This document shows positions 32,162-42,631 of a stretch of DNA of 64,000 nucleotides, piece by piece (the first letter of the stretch is position 1; every line of letters starts with the position of its first letter). A model generated the notes under the pieces. The model had not been told where the DNA came from. It was given only the letters and a program-made list of their open reading frames with translations, and did no database searches. The stretch is taken from the NCBI GenBank assembly GCA_032871835.1, contig CM065301.1, forward strand, positions 79,640,069 through 79,704,068. The letters are read 5' to 3'. The position numbers and the translations under genes are program-made. Source of the stretch: Dipteronia dyeriana. Taxonomy: Eukaryota; Streptophyta; Magnoliopsida; Sapindales; Sapindaceae.

Positions 32162-32279
32162 GGGTGCGACCATGCCAGCACTAATGCACCGGATCCCATC
32201 AGAACTCCGAAGTTAAGCGTGCTTAGGCGAGAGCAGTACTAGGATGGTGACCTCCTGGGAAGTCCTCGTGTTGCATATT
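32162..32279 (+). rRNA. 5S rRNA copy 100 (type P)
   Basis: CCATGCC, box A AGTTAAGCGTGCTTAG, GGATGGTGACC, 3' GTTGCATATTG with only a four-T run. Last member of the five-unit repeat. Confidence 0.91.
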
Positions 32280-32492
32280 GTTTTGCTCTATTCGCATCCG
32301 ATAATCTAATAATCACGCTCGGAAAAGCTTCGCCTTGCTGTTTATTTGATTTTGTCGAAAAATTACACCAATATTCAGGTTTTAATCAGGTGGAGGAACG
32401 GAAATTATTCTTTTTTTTTTAATTAGGCAAGAAAGTTGTGGAGGACGCTCCGGTAGAGTAGGGCTTAAGTCTATATTGCACAGAAATATGAC

Positions 32493-32610
32493 AGTCGCGA
32501 CCATACCAGCACTAATGCACCGGATCCGATCAGAATTCCACAGATAAGCGTGCATGGGCGAGAACTGTACTAGGATTGGTGACCTCCTGGAAGACTTTTT
32601 GTTGCACCTC
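32493..32610 (+). rRNA. 5S rRNA copy 101
   Basis: CAGTCGCGACC and GGATCCGATC as in type S, then AATTCCACAGATAAGCGTGCATGG through box A; box C GGATTGGTGACC. Confidence 0.89.
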
Positions 32611-32826
32611 TTTTTTGCTCGATTTGTATCCGATAATCGAATAATTAAGCTCGAAAAAGCGTCGCCGTGCTGTTTGTTTGATTTAGTCGAATAATTACAC
32701 CTATTTTCAGGTTTTAATAAGGTGGAGGAACGAGAATTATTCTTTTTCTTTGGAATAGGGTAAGAAAGTTGAGGAGGATGCTTCGACAGAGTAATGCTTA
32801 AGTAAATATTGCACAGAAAACATGAC

Positions 32827-32945
32827 GGGTGCGACCATACCTGCACTAATGCACCGGATCCCATCAGAACTCCGAAGTTAAGAGGGGTTGGGCGAGAGCA
32901 GTACTAGGATGGGTGACCTTCTGGGTAGCTCTCGTGTTGCACCCC
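32827..32945 (+). rRNA. 5S rRNA copy 102
   Basis: Consensus up to box A, which reads AGTTAAGAGGGGTTGG; box C ends CCTTCTGGG. Confidence 0.92.
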
Positions 32946-33162
32946 TTTTTTGCTCGATTCGCATCCGTTAATCGAATAATTATGCTCGAAAAAGCGTTGC
33001 CTTGCTGTTTATTTGATTTAGTCGAATAATTACACCTATATTCAGGTTTTAATCAGGTGGTGGAACGAAAATTATTCATTTTCTGTAGAATAGGGTACAA
33101 AAAGTTGTGAAGGATGCTCCGACAGAGTATAACTTAAGTAAATATTACGTAGAAAACATGAC

Positions 33163-33281
33163 GGGTGCGACCATACCAGCACTAATGCACCGGCTCCCAT
33201 CAGAACTCCGAAGTTAAGCGGGCTTGTGCGAAAGTTGTACTAGGATGGGTGACCTCTTGGGAAGCTCTCTTGTTGCACCCC
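33163..33281 (+). rRNA. 5S rRNA copy 103
   Basis: CACCGGCTCCC; GCGGGCTTGTGCGAAAG; GTTGTAC. Duplicated as copy 107. Confidence 0.92.
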
Positions 33282-33496
33282 TTTATTGCTCGATTCGCAT
33301 CCGATAATCGAATAATTACGCTCGGAAAAGCGTCGCCTTTCTGTTTAATTGATTTAGTCGAATTATTACACCTATATTCAGGTTTTAATCAGGCGGAGGA
33401 ATGGAAATTAATCTTTTTCTTTGGAATGGGGTAAGAAAGTTGTGGAGAATGCTCCGGCAGAGTAAGGTTTAAGTAAATAATGCACAGAAACATGAA

Positions 33497-33614
33497 GGCC
33501 GCGACCATACAAGCACTAATTCACCATATCCCATCAGAACTCAGAAGTTAAGCGTGCTTGGGCGATAGTAGTACTAGGATGGGTGACCTCCAGGTAAGTC
33601 CTCGTGTTTCATCC
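33497..33614 (+). rRNA. 5S rRNA copy 104
   Basis: GGCCGCGACCATACAAGC; TTCACCATATCC; box A intact; 3' GTGTTTCATCC. Duplicated as copy 108. Confidence 0.92.
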
Positions 33615-33831
33615 ATTTTTTGTTAAAATGGCATCCGATAATCGAGTAATTACGCTCGGAAAAGTGTAGCCTTGCTGCTTATTTGATTTTGTCTAATAAT
33701 TACACCTATATTCAAGTTTTAATCAGGTGAAGGAACGGAAATTAATCTTTTTCTTTAGAATGCGTTAAAAACGTTTTGGAAGATTCTCCGGCAGAGTAGG
33801 GTTTAAGTAAATATTACGTAAAAAACCTGAC

Positions 33832-33950
33832 GGGTGCGACCATACCAGCATTAATGAACCGGATCCCATCAGTAGTCCGAAGTTAAGCGTGCTTGGGCGA
33901 GAGCAGTACTAGGATGGATGACCTCCTAGGAAGTCCTCGTGTTGCACCCC
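33832..33950 (+). rRNA. 5S rRNA copy 105
   Basis: CATTAATGAACC, CAGTAGTCCG, box A intact, GGATGGATGACC. Duplicated as copy 109. Confidence 0.92.
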
Positions 33951-34165
33951 TTTTTTGCTCGATTTGCATCCGATAATCGAATAATTACGCTCGAAAAAGT
34001 GTCGCCTTGCTGTTTATTTGATTTTGTTGAATAATTACACCTATATGCAAGTTTTAATCTGGTGGAGGAACGGAAAATATTTTTTTCATTGGAAAGAGGC
34101 AAAAAAGTTTTAGAGGATGCTTCGGCAGAGTAGAGCGTAATTTAATATTGAACAGAAAACATGAC

Positions 34166-34284
34166 GGGCGTGACCATACCAGCACTAATGCACCGGATTC
34201 CATCAGAAATCGGAAGTGTGGCGTGCTTAAGGGTGAATTGTACTAGGATGGGTGACCTCCTGGGAAGTCCTCGTGTTGCACCTC
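34166..34284 (+). rRNA. 5S rRNA copy 106
   Basis: GGGCGTGACC, GGATTCC, AAATCGG, box A AGTGTGGCGTGCTTAAGG; GAATTGTAC. Duplicated as copy 110. Confidence 0.9.
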
Positions 34285-34500
34285 CTTTTTGATCGATTCG
34301 TATCTGATAATCAAATAATTACGCTCGGAAAAGCATCGCCTTGCTGTTTATTTGATTTAGTAGAATAAATACACCTATATTCAAGTTTTAATCAGGTGGT
34401 GGAACGAAAATTATTCTTTTTCTGTGGAATAGGGTACAAAAAGTTGTGAAGGAACTCCGACAGAGTATAACTTAAGTAAATATTACGTAGAAAACATGAC

Positions 34501-34610
34501 GGGTGTGACCATACCAGCACTAATGCACCGGCTCCCATCAGAACTCTGAAGTTAAGCGGGCTTGTGCGAAAGCAGTACTAGGATGGGTGACCTCTTGGGA
34601 AGCTCTCTTA
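34501..34610 (+). pseudogene. 5S copy 107, 3' end and terminator deleted
   Basis: Duplicate of copy 103 but ends CTCTCTTATTGCTCG: the last GTTGCACCCC and most of the T-run are gone, a 13-bp loss that arose after the duplication. Confidence 0.9.
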
Positions 34611-34821
34611 TTGCTCGATTCGCATCTGATAATCGAATAATTACGCTCGGAAAAGCGTCGCCTTGCTGTTTAATTGATTTAGTCGAATCATTACACCTAT
34701 ATTCAGGTTTTAATCAGGCGGAGGAATGGAAATTATTATTTTTCTTTGGAATGGGGTAAGAAAGTTGTGGAGAATGCTCCGGCAGAGTAAGGTTTAAGTA
34801 AATAATGCACAGAAGCATGAA

Positions 34822-34939
34822 GGCCGCGACCATACAAGCACTAATGCACCAGATCCCATCAGAACTCAGAAGTTAAGCGTGCTTGGGCGATAGCAGTACT
34901 AGGATGGGTGACCTACAGGTAAGTCCTCGTGTTTCATCC
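34822..34939 (+). rRNA. 5S rRNA copy 108
   Basis: Duplicate of copy 104; CACCAGATCC replaces CACCATATCC; box A intact. Confidence 0.92.
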
Positions 34940-35156
34940 ATTTTTTGTTCAAATGGCATCCGATAATCGAGTAATTACACTCGGAAAAGTGTCGCCTTGC
35001 TGCTTATTTGATTTTGTCTAATAATTACACATATATTCAAGTTTTAATCAGGTGAAGGAACGGAAATTATTCTTTTTCTTTAGAATGCGGTAAAAACGTT
35101 TTGGAAGATTCTCCGGCAGAGTAGGGTTTAAGTAAATATTACGTAAAAAACCTGAC

Positions 35157-35275
35157 GGGTGCGACCATACCAGCATTAATGCACCGGATCCCATCAATAG
35201 TCCGAAGTTAAGCGTGCTTGAGCGAGAGCAGTACTAGGATGGGTGACCTCCTGGGAAGTCCTCGTGTTGCACCCC
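35157..35275 (+). rRNA. 5S rRNA copy 109
   Basis: Duplicate of copy 105; CAATAGTCCG, AGCGTGCTTGAGCGAG; box C intact. Confidence 0.92.
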
Positions 35276-35491
35276 TTTTTTGCTCGATTTGCATCCGATA
35301 ATCGAATAATTACGCTCGAAAAAGTGTCGACTTGCTGTTTATTTGATTTTGTTGAATAATTACACCTATATGCAAGTTTTAATCTGGTGGAGGAACGGAA
35401 AATATTCTTTTTCATTGGAAAGGGGCAAAAAAGTTTTAGAGGATGCTCCGGCAGAGTAGAGCGTAATTTAATATTGAACAGAAAACATGAC

Positions 35492-35610
35492 GGGCGTGAC
35501 CATACCAGCACTAATGCACCGGATTCCATCAGAAATCCGAAGTGAGGGGTGCTTAGGGGTGAACAGTACTAGGATGGGTGACCTCCTGGGAAGTCCTCGT
35601 GTTGCACCTC
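35492..35610 (+). rRNA. 5S rRNA copy 110
   Basis: Duplicate of copy 106; box A AGTGAGGGGTGCTTAGGGG, box C intact. Confidence 0.91.
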
Positions 35611-35825
35611 CTTTTTGATCGATTCGTATCTGATAATCAAATAATTACGCTCGGAAAAGCGTCGCTTTGCTGTTTATTTGATTTAGTAGAATAAATACAC
35701 CTATATTCAGGTTTTTATCATGTGGAGGAACGCAAATTATTTTTTTTCTTTGGAATAAGGTAAGTAAGTTGTGGAGGATGCTCTGGCAGAGTAAGGTTTA
35801 AGTAAATATTGTAAAGAAACATGAC

Positions 35826-35943
35826 AGGTGTAACCATACCAGCACTAATTCACCGGATCCCATCAGAACTCTGAAGTTAGGCGTGCTTACGTGAGAGCAG
35901 TACTAGGATGGGTGACCTCCTGGGAAGTGCTCGTGTTGCACCT
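35826..35943 (+). rRNA. 5S rRNA copy 111
   Basis: AGGTGTAACC; box A AGTTAGGCGTGCTTACG; box C intact. Confidence 0.91.
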
Positions 35944-36160
35944 TTTTTTTGCTCGATTCGCATCCGATAATTGAAAAATTACGCTAGGAAAAGCGTCGCC
36001 TTGATATTTATATGATTTAGTCGAATAATTACACCTATATTCAGGTTTTAATCAGGTGGAGGAACGTAAATTATTCTTTTTCTTTGGAATGGGGCAAGAA
36101 AGTTGTGGAGGATGCTCCGGCAGAGTAGGGTTTAAGTAAATATTGCGCAGAAAACATGAC

Positions 36161-36277
36161 GGGTTCGACCATACCAGCACTAATGCACCGGATCCCTTCA
36201 GAACTCCGAAGTTAAGCGTGCTTGGGCGAGAGTAGTACTAGGATGGTGATCTCCTGGGAAGTCCTCGTGTTTCACCT
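36161..36277 (+). rRNA. 5S rRNA copy 112
   Basis: GGGTTCGACC, CCCTTCAG, box A intact, GAGTAGTAC (the common angiosperm form), GGATGGTGATCTCC, 3' GTGTTTCACC. Confidence 0.91.
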
Positions 36278-36494
36278 ATTTTTTACTCGATTCGCATCCG
36301 ATAATCGAATAATTACGCTCGGAAAAGCGTCGCATTGCTGTTTATTTGATTTTATCGAATAATTACACCTTTATTCAGGTTTCAATCAGGTGGAGGAACA
36401 AAAATTTTTATTTTTCTTTGGAATGGGGTAAGATAGTATTGGAGGATGCTCCGAGAGAGTAAGGCTTAAGAAAATATTGCATAGATAACTTGAC

Positions 36495-36613
36495 GGGTGC
36501 GACCATTCCAGCACTAATGCACTGGATCCCATCAGAACTTCGAAGTTAAGCGTGGTTGGGTGAGAGTAGTACTAGGATGGGTAACCTCCTGGGAAATCCT
36601 TGTGTTGCACCCC
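36495..36613 (+). rRNA. 5S rRNA copy 113
   Basis: CCATTCC, ACTGGATCC, box A AGTTAAGCGTGGTTGG, GGGTAACCTCC. Confidence 0.91.
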
Positions 36614-36828
36614 TTTTTTGCTCGATTCGCATCTGATAATATAATAATTAGGCTCGAAAAAACGTCTCCTTGCTGTTTATTTTATTTAGTCGAATAGATA
36701 CACCTATACTCAGGTTTTAATCAGGTGGAGGAACGGAAATTATTCTATTTCTTTGGAATGAGGCAAGAAAGTTGTGGAGGATGCTCCGGCAGAGTAGGGC
36801 TTAAGTAAATATTGCACAGAAACATGAC

Positions 36829-36946
36829 GGTTGTGACTATACCAGCACTAATGCGCCGGATCCCATCAGGACTCTGAAGTTAAGCGTGCTTGGGAGATAG
36901 CAGTACTTGGGTTGGTGACCTCCAAGAAAGTCCTCGTGTTGCACCC
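36829..36946 (+). rRNA. 5S rRNA copy 114
   Basis: GGTTGTGACTATACC, AATGCGCC, box A intact, TTGGGTTGGTGACCTCCAAG in and around box C. Confidence 0.9.
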
Positions 36947-37163
36947 TTTTTTTGCTCGATTCGCATCCGATAATCGAATAATTACGCTCGAAAAAGCGTC
37001 GCCTTGCTGTTTATTTGATTTTGTCTAAAAATTACACCTATATTCAGGGTTTAATCAGGTGGAGGAACGAAAAATATTCTTTTTCTTTTGAATAGGGTAC
37101 GAAAGTTGTGGAGGATGCTCCGATAGAGTAGAACTTAAATAAATACTACGTAGAAAACATGAC

Positions 37164-37280
37164 GGGTGCGACCATACCAGCTCTAATGCACCGGATCCCA
37201 TTAGAACTCCGAAGTTAAGCGTGCTTGGGCGAGAGCAACACTAGGATGGTGACCTCCTGGGAAGTCCTCGTGTTGCACCC
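37164..37280 (+). rRNA. 5S rRNA copy 115
   Basis: CAGCTCTAATG, box A intact, GCAACACTAGGATGGTGACC with one G lost in box C. Confidence 0.91.
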
Positions 37281-37496
37281 TTTTTTTGCTTGATTCGCAT
37301 CCGATAATCGATTAATTACGCTCGGAAAAGCGTCACCTTGCTATTTATTTGACTTAGTCGAATAGATACACCTATATTCAAGTTTTAATCAGGTGGAGGA
37401 ATGGAAAATATTATTTTTCTGTGGAATGGGGTAAGAAAGTTGTGGAGGATGCTCCGGTAGAGTAGGGTTCATTTAAATATTACAAATAAATAATAG

Positions 37497-37615
37497 TGGC
37501 GCAACCATACCAGCACTAATGCACCAGATCCCATCAGAAGTCCGAAGTTAAGCGTGCTTGTGCGAGAGCAATACTAGGATGGGTGACCTTCTGGGAAGTC
37601 TTCGTTTTGCACCCC
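37497..37615 (+). rRNA. 5S rRNA copy 116
   Basis: GTGGCGCAACC, CAGATCCC, AAGTCCG, box A AGTTAAGCGTGCTTGTG, box C GACCTTCTGG. Confidence 0.91.
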
Positions 37616-37831
37616 TTTTTTGCTCGATTTGCATCCGATAATCGAATAATTACGCTTGGAAAAGCGTCGTCTTGCTGTGTATTTGATTTTGTCGAAAAAT
37701 TTCACCTATATTCAGGTTTTAATCAGGTGAAGGAACGGAAATTATTCTTTTTCTTTGGAATAGGGTACGAAATTTGTGGAGGATGCTCTGACAGAGTAGA
37801 ATTTAAGTAAATATTACAAAGAAAACATGAC

Positions 37832-37949
37832 GGGTGCGACCATACCAGCACTAATGCACCGGATCTCATCAGAACTCTGAAGTTACGCGTGCTTGGGCGA
37901 GAGCAGTACTAGGATGGTGACCTCCTGGGAAGTCAGCGTGTTGCACCTC
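37832..37949 (+). rRNA. 5S rRNA copy 117
   Basis: GGATCTCATC, AACTCTG, box A AGTTACGCGTGCTTGG, GGATGGTGACC, CAGCGTGTTGC. Confidence 0.92.
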
Positions 37950-38164
37950 TTTTTTGCTCGATTCGCATCCGATAATCGAATAATTACGCTCGGAAAAGCA
38001 TCGCCTTCCTGTTTATTTTATTTTGTCAAATAATTACACCTATATTCAGGTTTTTGTCATGTGAATGAACCGAAATTATTCTTTTTCATTGGAATAAGGA
38101 AAGAAAGTTATGGAGGATGCTCCGGCAGAGTAAGGTTTAAGTAAATATTGCACAGAAACGTTAC

Positions 38165-38283
38165 AGGTTCGACCATACCAGCACGAATGCACCTGATCCC
38201 ATCAGAACTCTGAAGTTAAACGTGCTTGGGCGAGTGCAGTACTAGGATGGGTGACCCCCTGGGAAGTGCTAGTGTTGCACCAT
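38165..38283 (+). rRNA. 5S rRNA copy 118
   Basis: AGGTTCGACC, CACGAATGCACCTG, box A AGTTAAACGTGCTTGG, GACCCCCTGGG. Confidence 0.91.
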
Positions 38284-38499
38284 GTTTTTGCTCGATTCGC
38301 ATCCGATAATCGAAAAATTATGCTCGGAAAAGCGTCGCCTTGCTATTTGTTAGATTTAGTTGTATAATTAACCCTATATTCAGGTTTTAATTAGGTGGAG
38401 AAAGGTAAATTATTCTTTTTCTTTGGAATGGGGAAAGAAAGTTGTGGAGGATGCTCCGGCAGAGTAGAGTTTAAGTAAATATTGCGCAGAAAACATGAC

Positions 38500-38617
38500 T
38501 GGTGTGACCATACCAGCACTAATGCACCGGATCCCTTCAGAACTCCGAAGTTAAGCGTGCTTGGGCGAGTGCAGTACTAGGATGGGTGACCTCCTGGGAT
38601 GTCCTCGTGTTGCACCA
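38500..38617 (+). rRNA. 5S rRNA copy 119
   Basis: TGGTGTGACC, CCCTTCAG, box A intact, GAGTGCAG, box C intact; weak ATATTTTT run at the 3' end. Confidence 0.92.
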
Positions 38618-38834
38618 TATTTTTGCTCGACTCGCATCCGATAATCGAATAATTACGCTCGTAAAAGCGTCGCATTGCTGTTTATTGGATTTTTTCGAAT
38701 AATTACACATATATTTAGGTTTTAATCAGGTGGAGGAACGAGAATTAATCTTTTTCTTTGGAATGGGGTAATAAAGTTGTGGAGGATGCTCCGACAGAGT
38801 AGGGCCTAAGTAAATATTGCACAGAAAACATGAC

Positions 38835-38953
38835 AGGAGCGACCATACCAGCACTAATGCATCGGATCCCATCAGAAATCCGAAGTTAGGCGGGCTTGGG
38901 CAAGAGCAGTACTAGGATGAGTGACCTTCTGGGAAGCTCTCGTGTTGCACATC
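38835..38953 (+). rRNA. 5S rRNA copy 120
   Basis: AGGAGCGACC, CATCGG, AAATCCG, box A AGTTAGGCGGGCTTGG, GGATGAGTGACC. Confidence 0.9.
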
Positions 38954-39167
38954 TTTTTTGCTCGATTCGCATCCGATAATCGAATAATTACGCTAAGAAA
39001 AGTGTCGCCTTGCTGTATATTTGATTTAGTAAAATAGATACACCTATATTAAGGTTTTAATCAGGTGGAGAAACGGAAATTATTCTTTTTCTTTGGAATG
39101 GGGTAAGAAATTTGGGGAGGATTCTCAGGCAGAGTAGGGTTTAATTAAATTTTACACAAAACAAGAG

Positions 39168-39286
39168 TGGCGAGACCATACCAGCACTAATGCACCAGAT
39201 CCCATCAGAACTCTGAAGTTAAGCATGCTTGTGCGAGAGCAATACTAGGATGGGTGACCTCCTGGGAATCTCTCATGTTGTACATC
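39168..39286 (+). rRNA. 5S rRNA copy 121
   Basis: GTGGCGAGACC, CAGATCCC, box A AGTTAAGCATGCTTGTG, GAATCTCTCATGTTGTAC. Confidence 0.9.
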
Positions 39287-39502
39287 TTTTTTGCTCGATT
39301 CACATCCGATAATCGAATAATTACGCTCGCAAAAGTGTTACCTTGCTGTTTATTTGATTTTATCGAAAAATTACACCTATATTCAGGTTTTAATCAGGTG
39401 GAGGATCGGAAATTAATATTTTTCTTTGGAATAGGGTACGAAAGTCTTGGAGGATGCTCCGACAGAGTAGAGCTTAAGTAAATATTACGTAGAAAACATG
39501 AC

Positions 39503-39620
39503 GGGTGCGACCATACCAGCACTAATGCACCGGATCTCATCAGAACACCGATGTTAAGCGTGCTTCGGCGAGAGCAGTATTAGGATGGTGACCTCCTTGG
39601 AAGTCCTCGTGTTGCGCCTC
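39503..39620 (+). rRNA. 5S rRNA copy 122
   Basis: GGATCTCATC, AACACCGATG, box A TGTTAAGCGTGCTTCGG, GGATGGTGACC. Confidence 0.9.
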
Positions 39621-39835
39621 TTTTTTGCTCGATTCCCATCCGATAATCAAATAATTACGCTCGGAAAAGCTTCGCCTTGTTGTTTATTTGATTTTGTCGA
39701 ATAATTACACCGATATTCATGTTTTAATCAGTTGGAGGAACGGAAATTATTCTTTTTCCTTGGAATGAGGCAAGAAAGTTGTGGAGGATGCTCCTGTAGA
39801 GTAGGGCTTAAGTAAATATTGCACAGAAACATGAT

Positions 39836-39954
39836 GGCCATGACCATACCAGCTCTAATATACCGGATCCCATTAGAACTCCGAAGTTAAGAGTGTTTGG
39901 GCGAGAACAGTACTAGGATGGGTGACCTCCTGGGAAGTCCTATTGTTGCACCCC
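39836..39954 (+). rRNA. 5S rRNA copy 123
   Basis: GGCCATGACC, CTCTAATATACC, box A AGTTAAGAGTGTTTGG; box C intact. Confidence 0.9.
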
Positions 39955-40171
39955 TTTTTTTGCTCGATTCGCATTCGATAATCGAATAACTTCGCCCGAA
40001 AACCTGTCGTCTTGTTGTTTATTTTATTTTGTCGAATAATTACACCTATGTTCAGGTTTAAATCAGGTGGAGGAAAGGAAATTATTCTTTTTCTTTTGAA
40101 TGAGGCAAGAAAGTTTTGGAGGATGCTCCGACAGAGTAGATCTTAATTAAATATTGCGCAGAAAATATGAC

Positions 40172-40290
40172 GGGCGCGACCATACCAGCACTAATGCACC
40201 GGATCCCATCAGAACTACGAAGTGAGGCATGCTTGGGGGAGAGCAGTACTAGGATGGGTGACCTCCTGGGAAGTCCTTGTGTTGCACCTC
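40172..40290 (+). rRNA. 5S rRNA copy 124
   Basis: AACTACG, box A AGTGAGGCATGCTTGGGGG; box C intact; 5' flank has CTTAATTA. Confidence 0.92.
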
Positions 40291-40505
40291 TTTTTTGATT
40301 GATTCGTATCCAATAATCTAATAATTACGATCGGAAAAGCGTCGCCTTGCTGTTTATTTGATTTAATGGAATAATTACACCTATATTCCGGTTTTTATCA
40401 TGTGGAGGAACCCAAATTATTCTTTTTATTTGGAATAAGGTAAGAAAGTTGTGGAGGATGCTCCGGCAGAGTAAGGTTTATGTTTATATTGCACAGAAAC
40501 ATGAC

Positions 40506-40623
40506 AGGTGCGACCATACCAGCACTAATGCACCGGATCTCATCAGAACTTTAAAGTTAAACGTGCTTGGGCGAGTGCAGTACTAAGATTTGTGACCTCC
40601 TGGGACGTGCTTGTGTTGCATCC
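40506..40623 (+). rRNA. 5S rRNA copy 125
   Basis: GGATCTCATC, AACTTTAAAG, AGTTAAACGTGCTTGG, box C AGATTTGTGACC. Confidence 0.9.
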
Positions 40624-40841
40624 ATTTTTTGCTCGATTCACATCTGATAATCGAATAATTACGCTCGGAAAAGCTTCGCCATGCTGTTTATTTGATTTTG
40701 TCGAATAATTACACCTATATTCAGATTTTAATCAGGTGGAGGAATGGAAATTATTCTTTTTCTTTCGAATGTGGGACAAAAAGTTTTGGAGGATGCTCCT
40801 GCAGAGTAGGGTTTAAGTAAATATTACACAGAAAACATGGC

Positions 40842-40959
40842 GAGTGTGACCATACCAGCACTAATGCAACGGATCCTATAAGAACTCCGAAGTTATGCAT
40901 GCTTGGGCGAGAGCAGTACTAGGATGGTGACCTCCTGGGAAGTTTTTGTGTTTCACCCC
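40842..40959 (+). rRNA. 5S rRNA copy 126
   Basis: GAGTGTGACC, CAACGGATCCTATAAG, box A AGTTATGCATGCTTGG, GGATGGTGACC. Confidence 0.9.
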
Positions 40960-41175
40960 TTTTTTGCTCGATTCGCATCCGATAATCGAATAATTACGCT
41001 GGGAAAAGCGTCGACTTGCTGTTTATTTGATTTAGTCGAATAATTACACCAATAATCAGGTTTTAATTAGGTGGAGGAGCGTAAATTATTCTTTTTCTTT
41101 TAAATGGGGAAAAAAAGTGTTGTAGGATGCTCCGGCAGAGTAGGGCTGAAGTAAATATTGTGCAGAAAACATGAC

Positions 41176-41293
41176 GGGTGCGACCATAACAGCACGAATA
41201 CACCGGATCCCATTAGAACTCCGAATTTATGCGTGCTTGGGCGAGAGCAGTACTAGGATGGTGACCTCATGGGAAGTTTTCGTGTTGCACCTC
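41176..41293 (+). rRNA. 5S rRNA copy 127
   Basis: CCATAACAGCACGAATAC, box A ATTTATGCGTGCTTGG, GGATGGTGACCTCATGG. Confidence 0.9.
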
Positions 41294-41508
41294 TTTTTTG
41301 CTCGATTCGTATCCAATAATCGAATAATTACGCTCGGAAAAGCGTTTCCTTGCTGTTTATTTGATTTTGTCGAATAATTACACCTATATTGTGGTTTTAA
41401 TCAGGTGGAGGAACGGAAATTATTCTTTTTCTTTGGAAAGAGGCAAGAAGGTTGTGGAGGATGCTCCGACAGAGTAGGGCTTGAGTAAATATTGCTATGA
41501 AACATGAC

Positions 41509-41627
41509 AGTCGCGAACATACCAGCACTAATGCACCGGATCCCATCAGAACTTCGAAGTTAAGCGTGCATGGGCGAGAGCAGTACTAGAATGGGTGACC
41601 TCCTAGGAAGTCCTCGTGTTGCACCAT
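41509..41627 (+). rRNA. 5S rRNA copy 128
   Basis: AGTCGCGAACATACC, AACTTCG, AGTTAAGCGTGCATGG, GAATGGGTGACC. Confidence 0.91.
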
Positions 41628-41843
41628 ATTTTTGCTCGATTCGCATCCGATAATCGAATAATTACGGTCGAAAAAACGTCGCCATGATGTTTATTTGATT
41701 TTGTCGAATAATTACACCTATATTCAGGTTTTAATCAGGTAGAGGAACGAAAATTATTCTTTTACTTTGGAATGGGGCAAAAAAGTTGTGGAGGATGCTC
41801 CGGCAGAGTATGGTTTAAGTAAATATTACACAGAAAACATGAC

Positions 41844-41962
41844 CAGTGCGACCATACTAGCACTAATGCACCGGTTCCCATCAGAACTCCGAAGTTATGC
41901 GTGCTTGGGCGAGAGCAGTACTAGGATGGGTGACCTCATGGGAAGTCCTCGAGTTGCACCCT
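41844..41962 (+). rRNA. 5S rRNA copy 129
   Basis: CCATACTAGC, CCGGTTCCC, box A AGTTATGCGTGCTTGG, GACCTCATGG. Confidence 0.92.
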
Positions 41963-42178
41963 TTTTTTGCTCGATTCGCATCCGATAATATAATAATTAC
42001 GCTTGGAAAAGTGTCGCCTTGCTGTTTATTTGATTTAGTCGAATAATTACACCTATATTCAGGTTTCAATCAGGTGGAGGAACGGAAATTATTCTTTTTC
42101 TTTTGAATGGGGCAAGAGAGTTTTAGAGGATGCTTCGGCAGAGTAGAGCTTAATTAAATATTGCGCATAAAACATGAC

Positions 42179-42297
42179 GGGCGCGACCATACCAGCACTA
42201 ATGCACTGGATCCCATCAGAACAACGAAGTGAGGCGTGCTTAGGGGAGAACAGTACTAGGATGGGTGACCTCCGGGAAAATCCTCGTGTTGCACCCC
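42179..42297 (+). rRNA. 5S rRNA copy 130
   Basis: ACTGGATCC, AACAACG, box A AGTGAGGCGTGCTTAGGGG, GACCTCCGGGAAAATCC. Confidence 0.91.
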
Positions 42298-42512
42298 TTT
42301 TTTGATCGATTCGCATCCGATAATCGAATAATTATGCTCGAAAAAGCGTCGCCTTGCTGTTTATTTGATTTAGTAGAATAATTACACCTATATTCATGTT
42401 TTTATCATGTGGAGGAACGGAAATTATTCTTTTTCTTTGGAATAAGGTAAGAAAGTTGTGGAGGATGCTCCGACAGAGTAAGGTTTAAGTAAATATTGGA
42501 CAGAAACATGAC

Positions 42513-42631
42513 AGGTTCGACCATACCATCACTAATGCACCGGATCCCATCAGAACTCAGAAGTTAAACGTGCTTGGGCGAGTGCAGTACTAGGATGGGT
42601 GACCTCCAGGGACGTGCTCGTGTTGCACCCC
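42513..42631 (+). rRNA. 5S rRNA copy 131
   Basis: AGGTTCGACCATACCATC, AACTCAG, AGTTAAACGTGCTTGG, GACCTCCAGGG. Confidence 0.91.

Larger units (their letters stand above)
22601..32279 (+). repeat. Five-unit higher-order repeat (about 1672 bp), five copies
   Basis: Five monomer types, here called P to T, occur in fixed order: P ends in GGATGGTGA with one G missing, Q has CCATTCC, R has CCATATCA, S has GGATCTGATC or GGATCCGATC, T has CCATACATGC or CCAAACATGC. They run as copies 72-76, 80-84, 85-89, 90-94 and 95-99, followed by a further P (copy 100). The Q starts are 23151, 25807, 27480, 29152 and 30823. Intervals are 2656 (with three extra units inside), 1673, 1672 and 1671 bp. Confidence 0.92.
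33050..35710 (+). repeat. Four-unit tandem duplication, copies 103-106 and 107-110
   Basis: Starts 33163, 33497, 33832 and 34166 recur at 34501, 34822, 35157 and 35492. The first offset is 1338 bp and the others 1325 to 1326 bp, because copy 107 lost about 13 bp at its 3' end. Shared private variants include CACCGGCTCCC, ACAAGC with GTTTCATCC, AGTCCGAAG, and GGATTCCATCAGAAATC. The duplication is recent but older than the 2656-bp one, since copies 106 and 110 already differ in box A. Confidence 0.92.

Noticed and set aside
32382..32864. The longest open reading frame, 160 codons on the - strand
   Set aside because: It covers copies 101 and 102 and their spacer in antisense, and its peptide repeats itself with the unit. 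Length is explained by chance loss of stops in a degenerate repeat.
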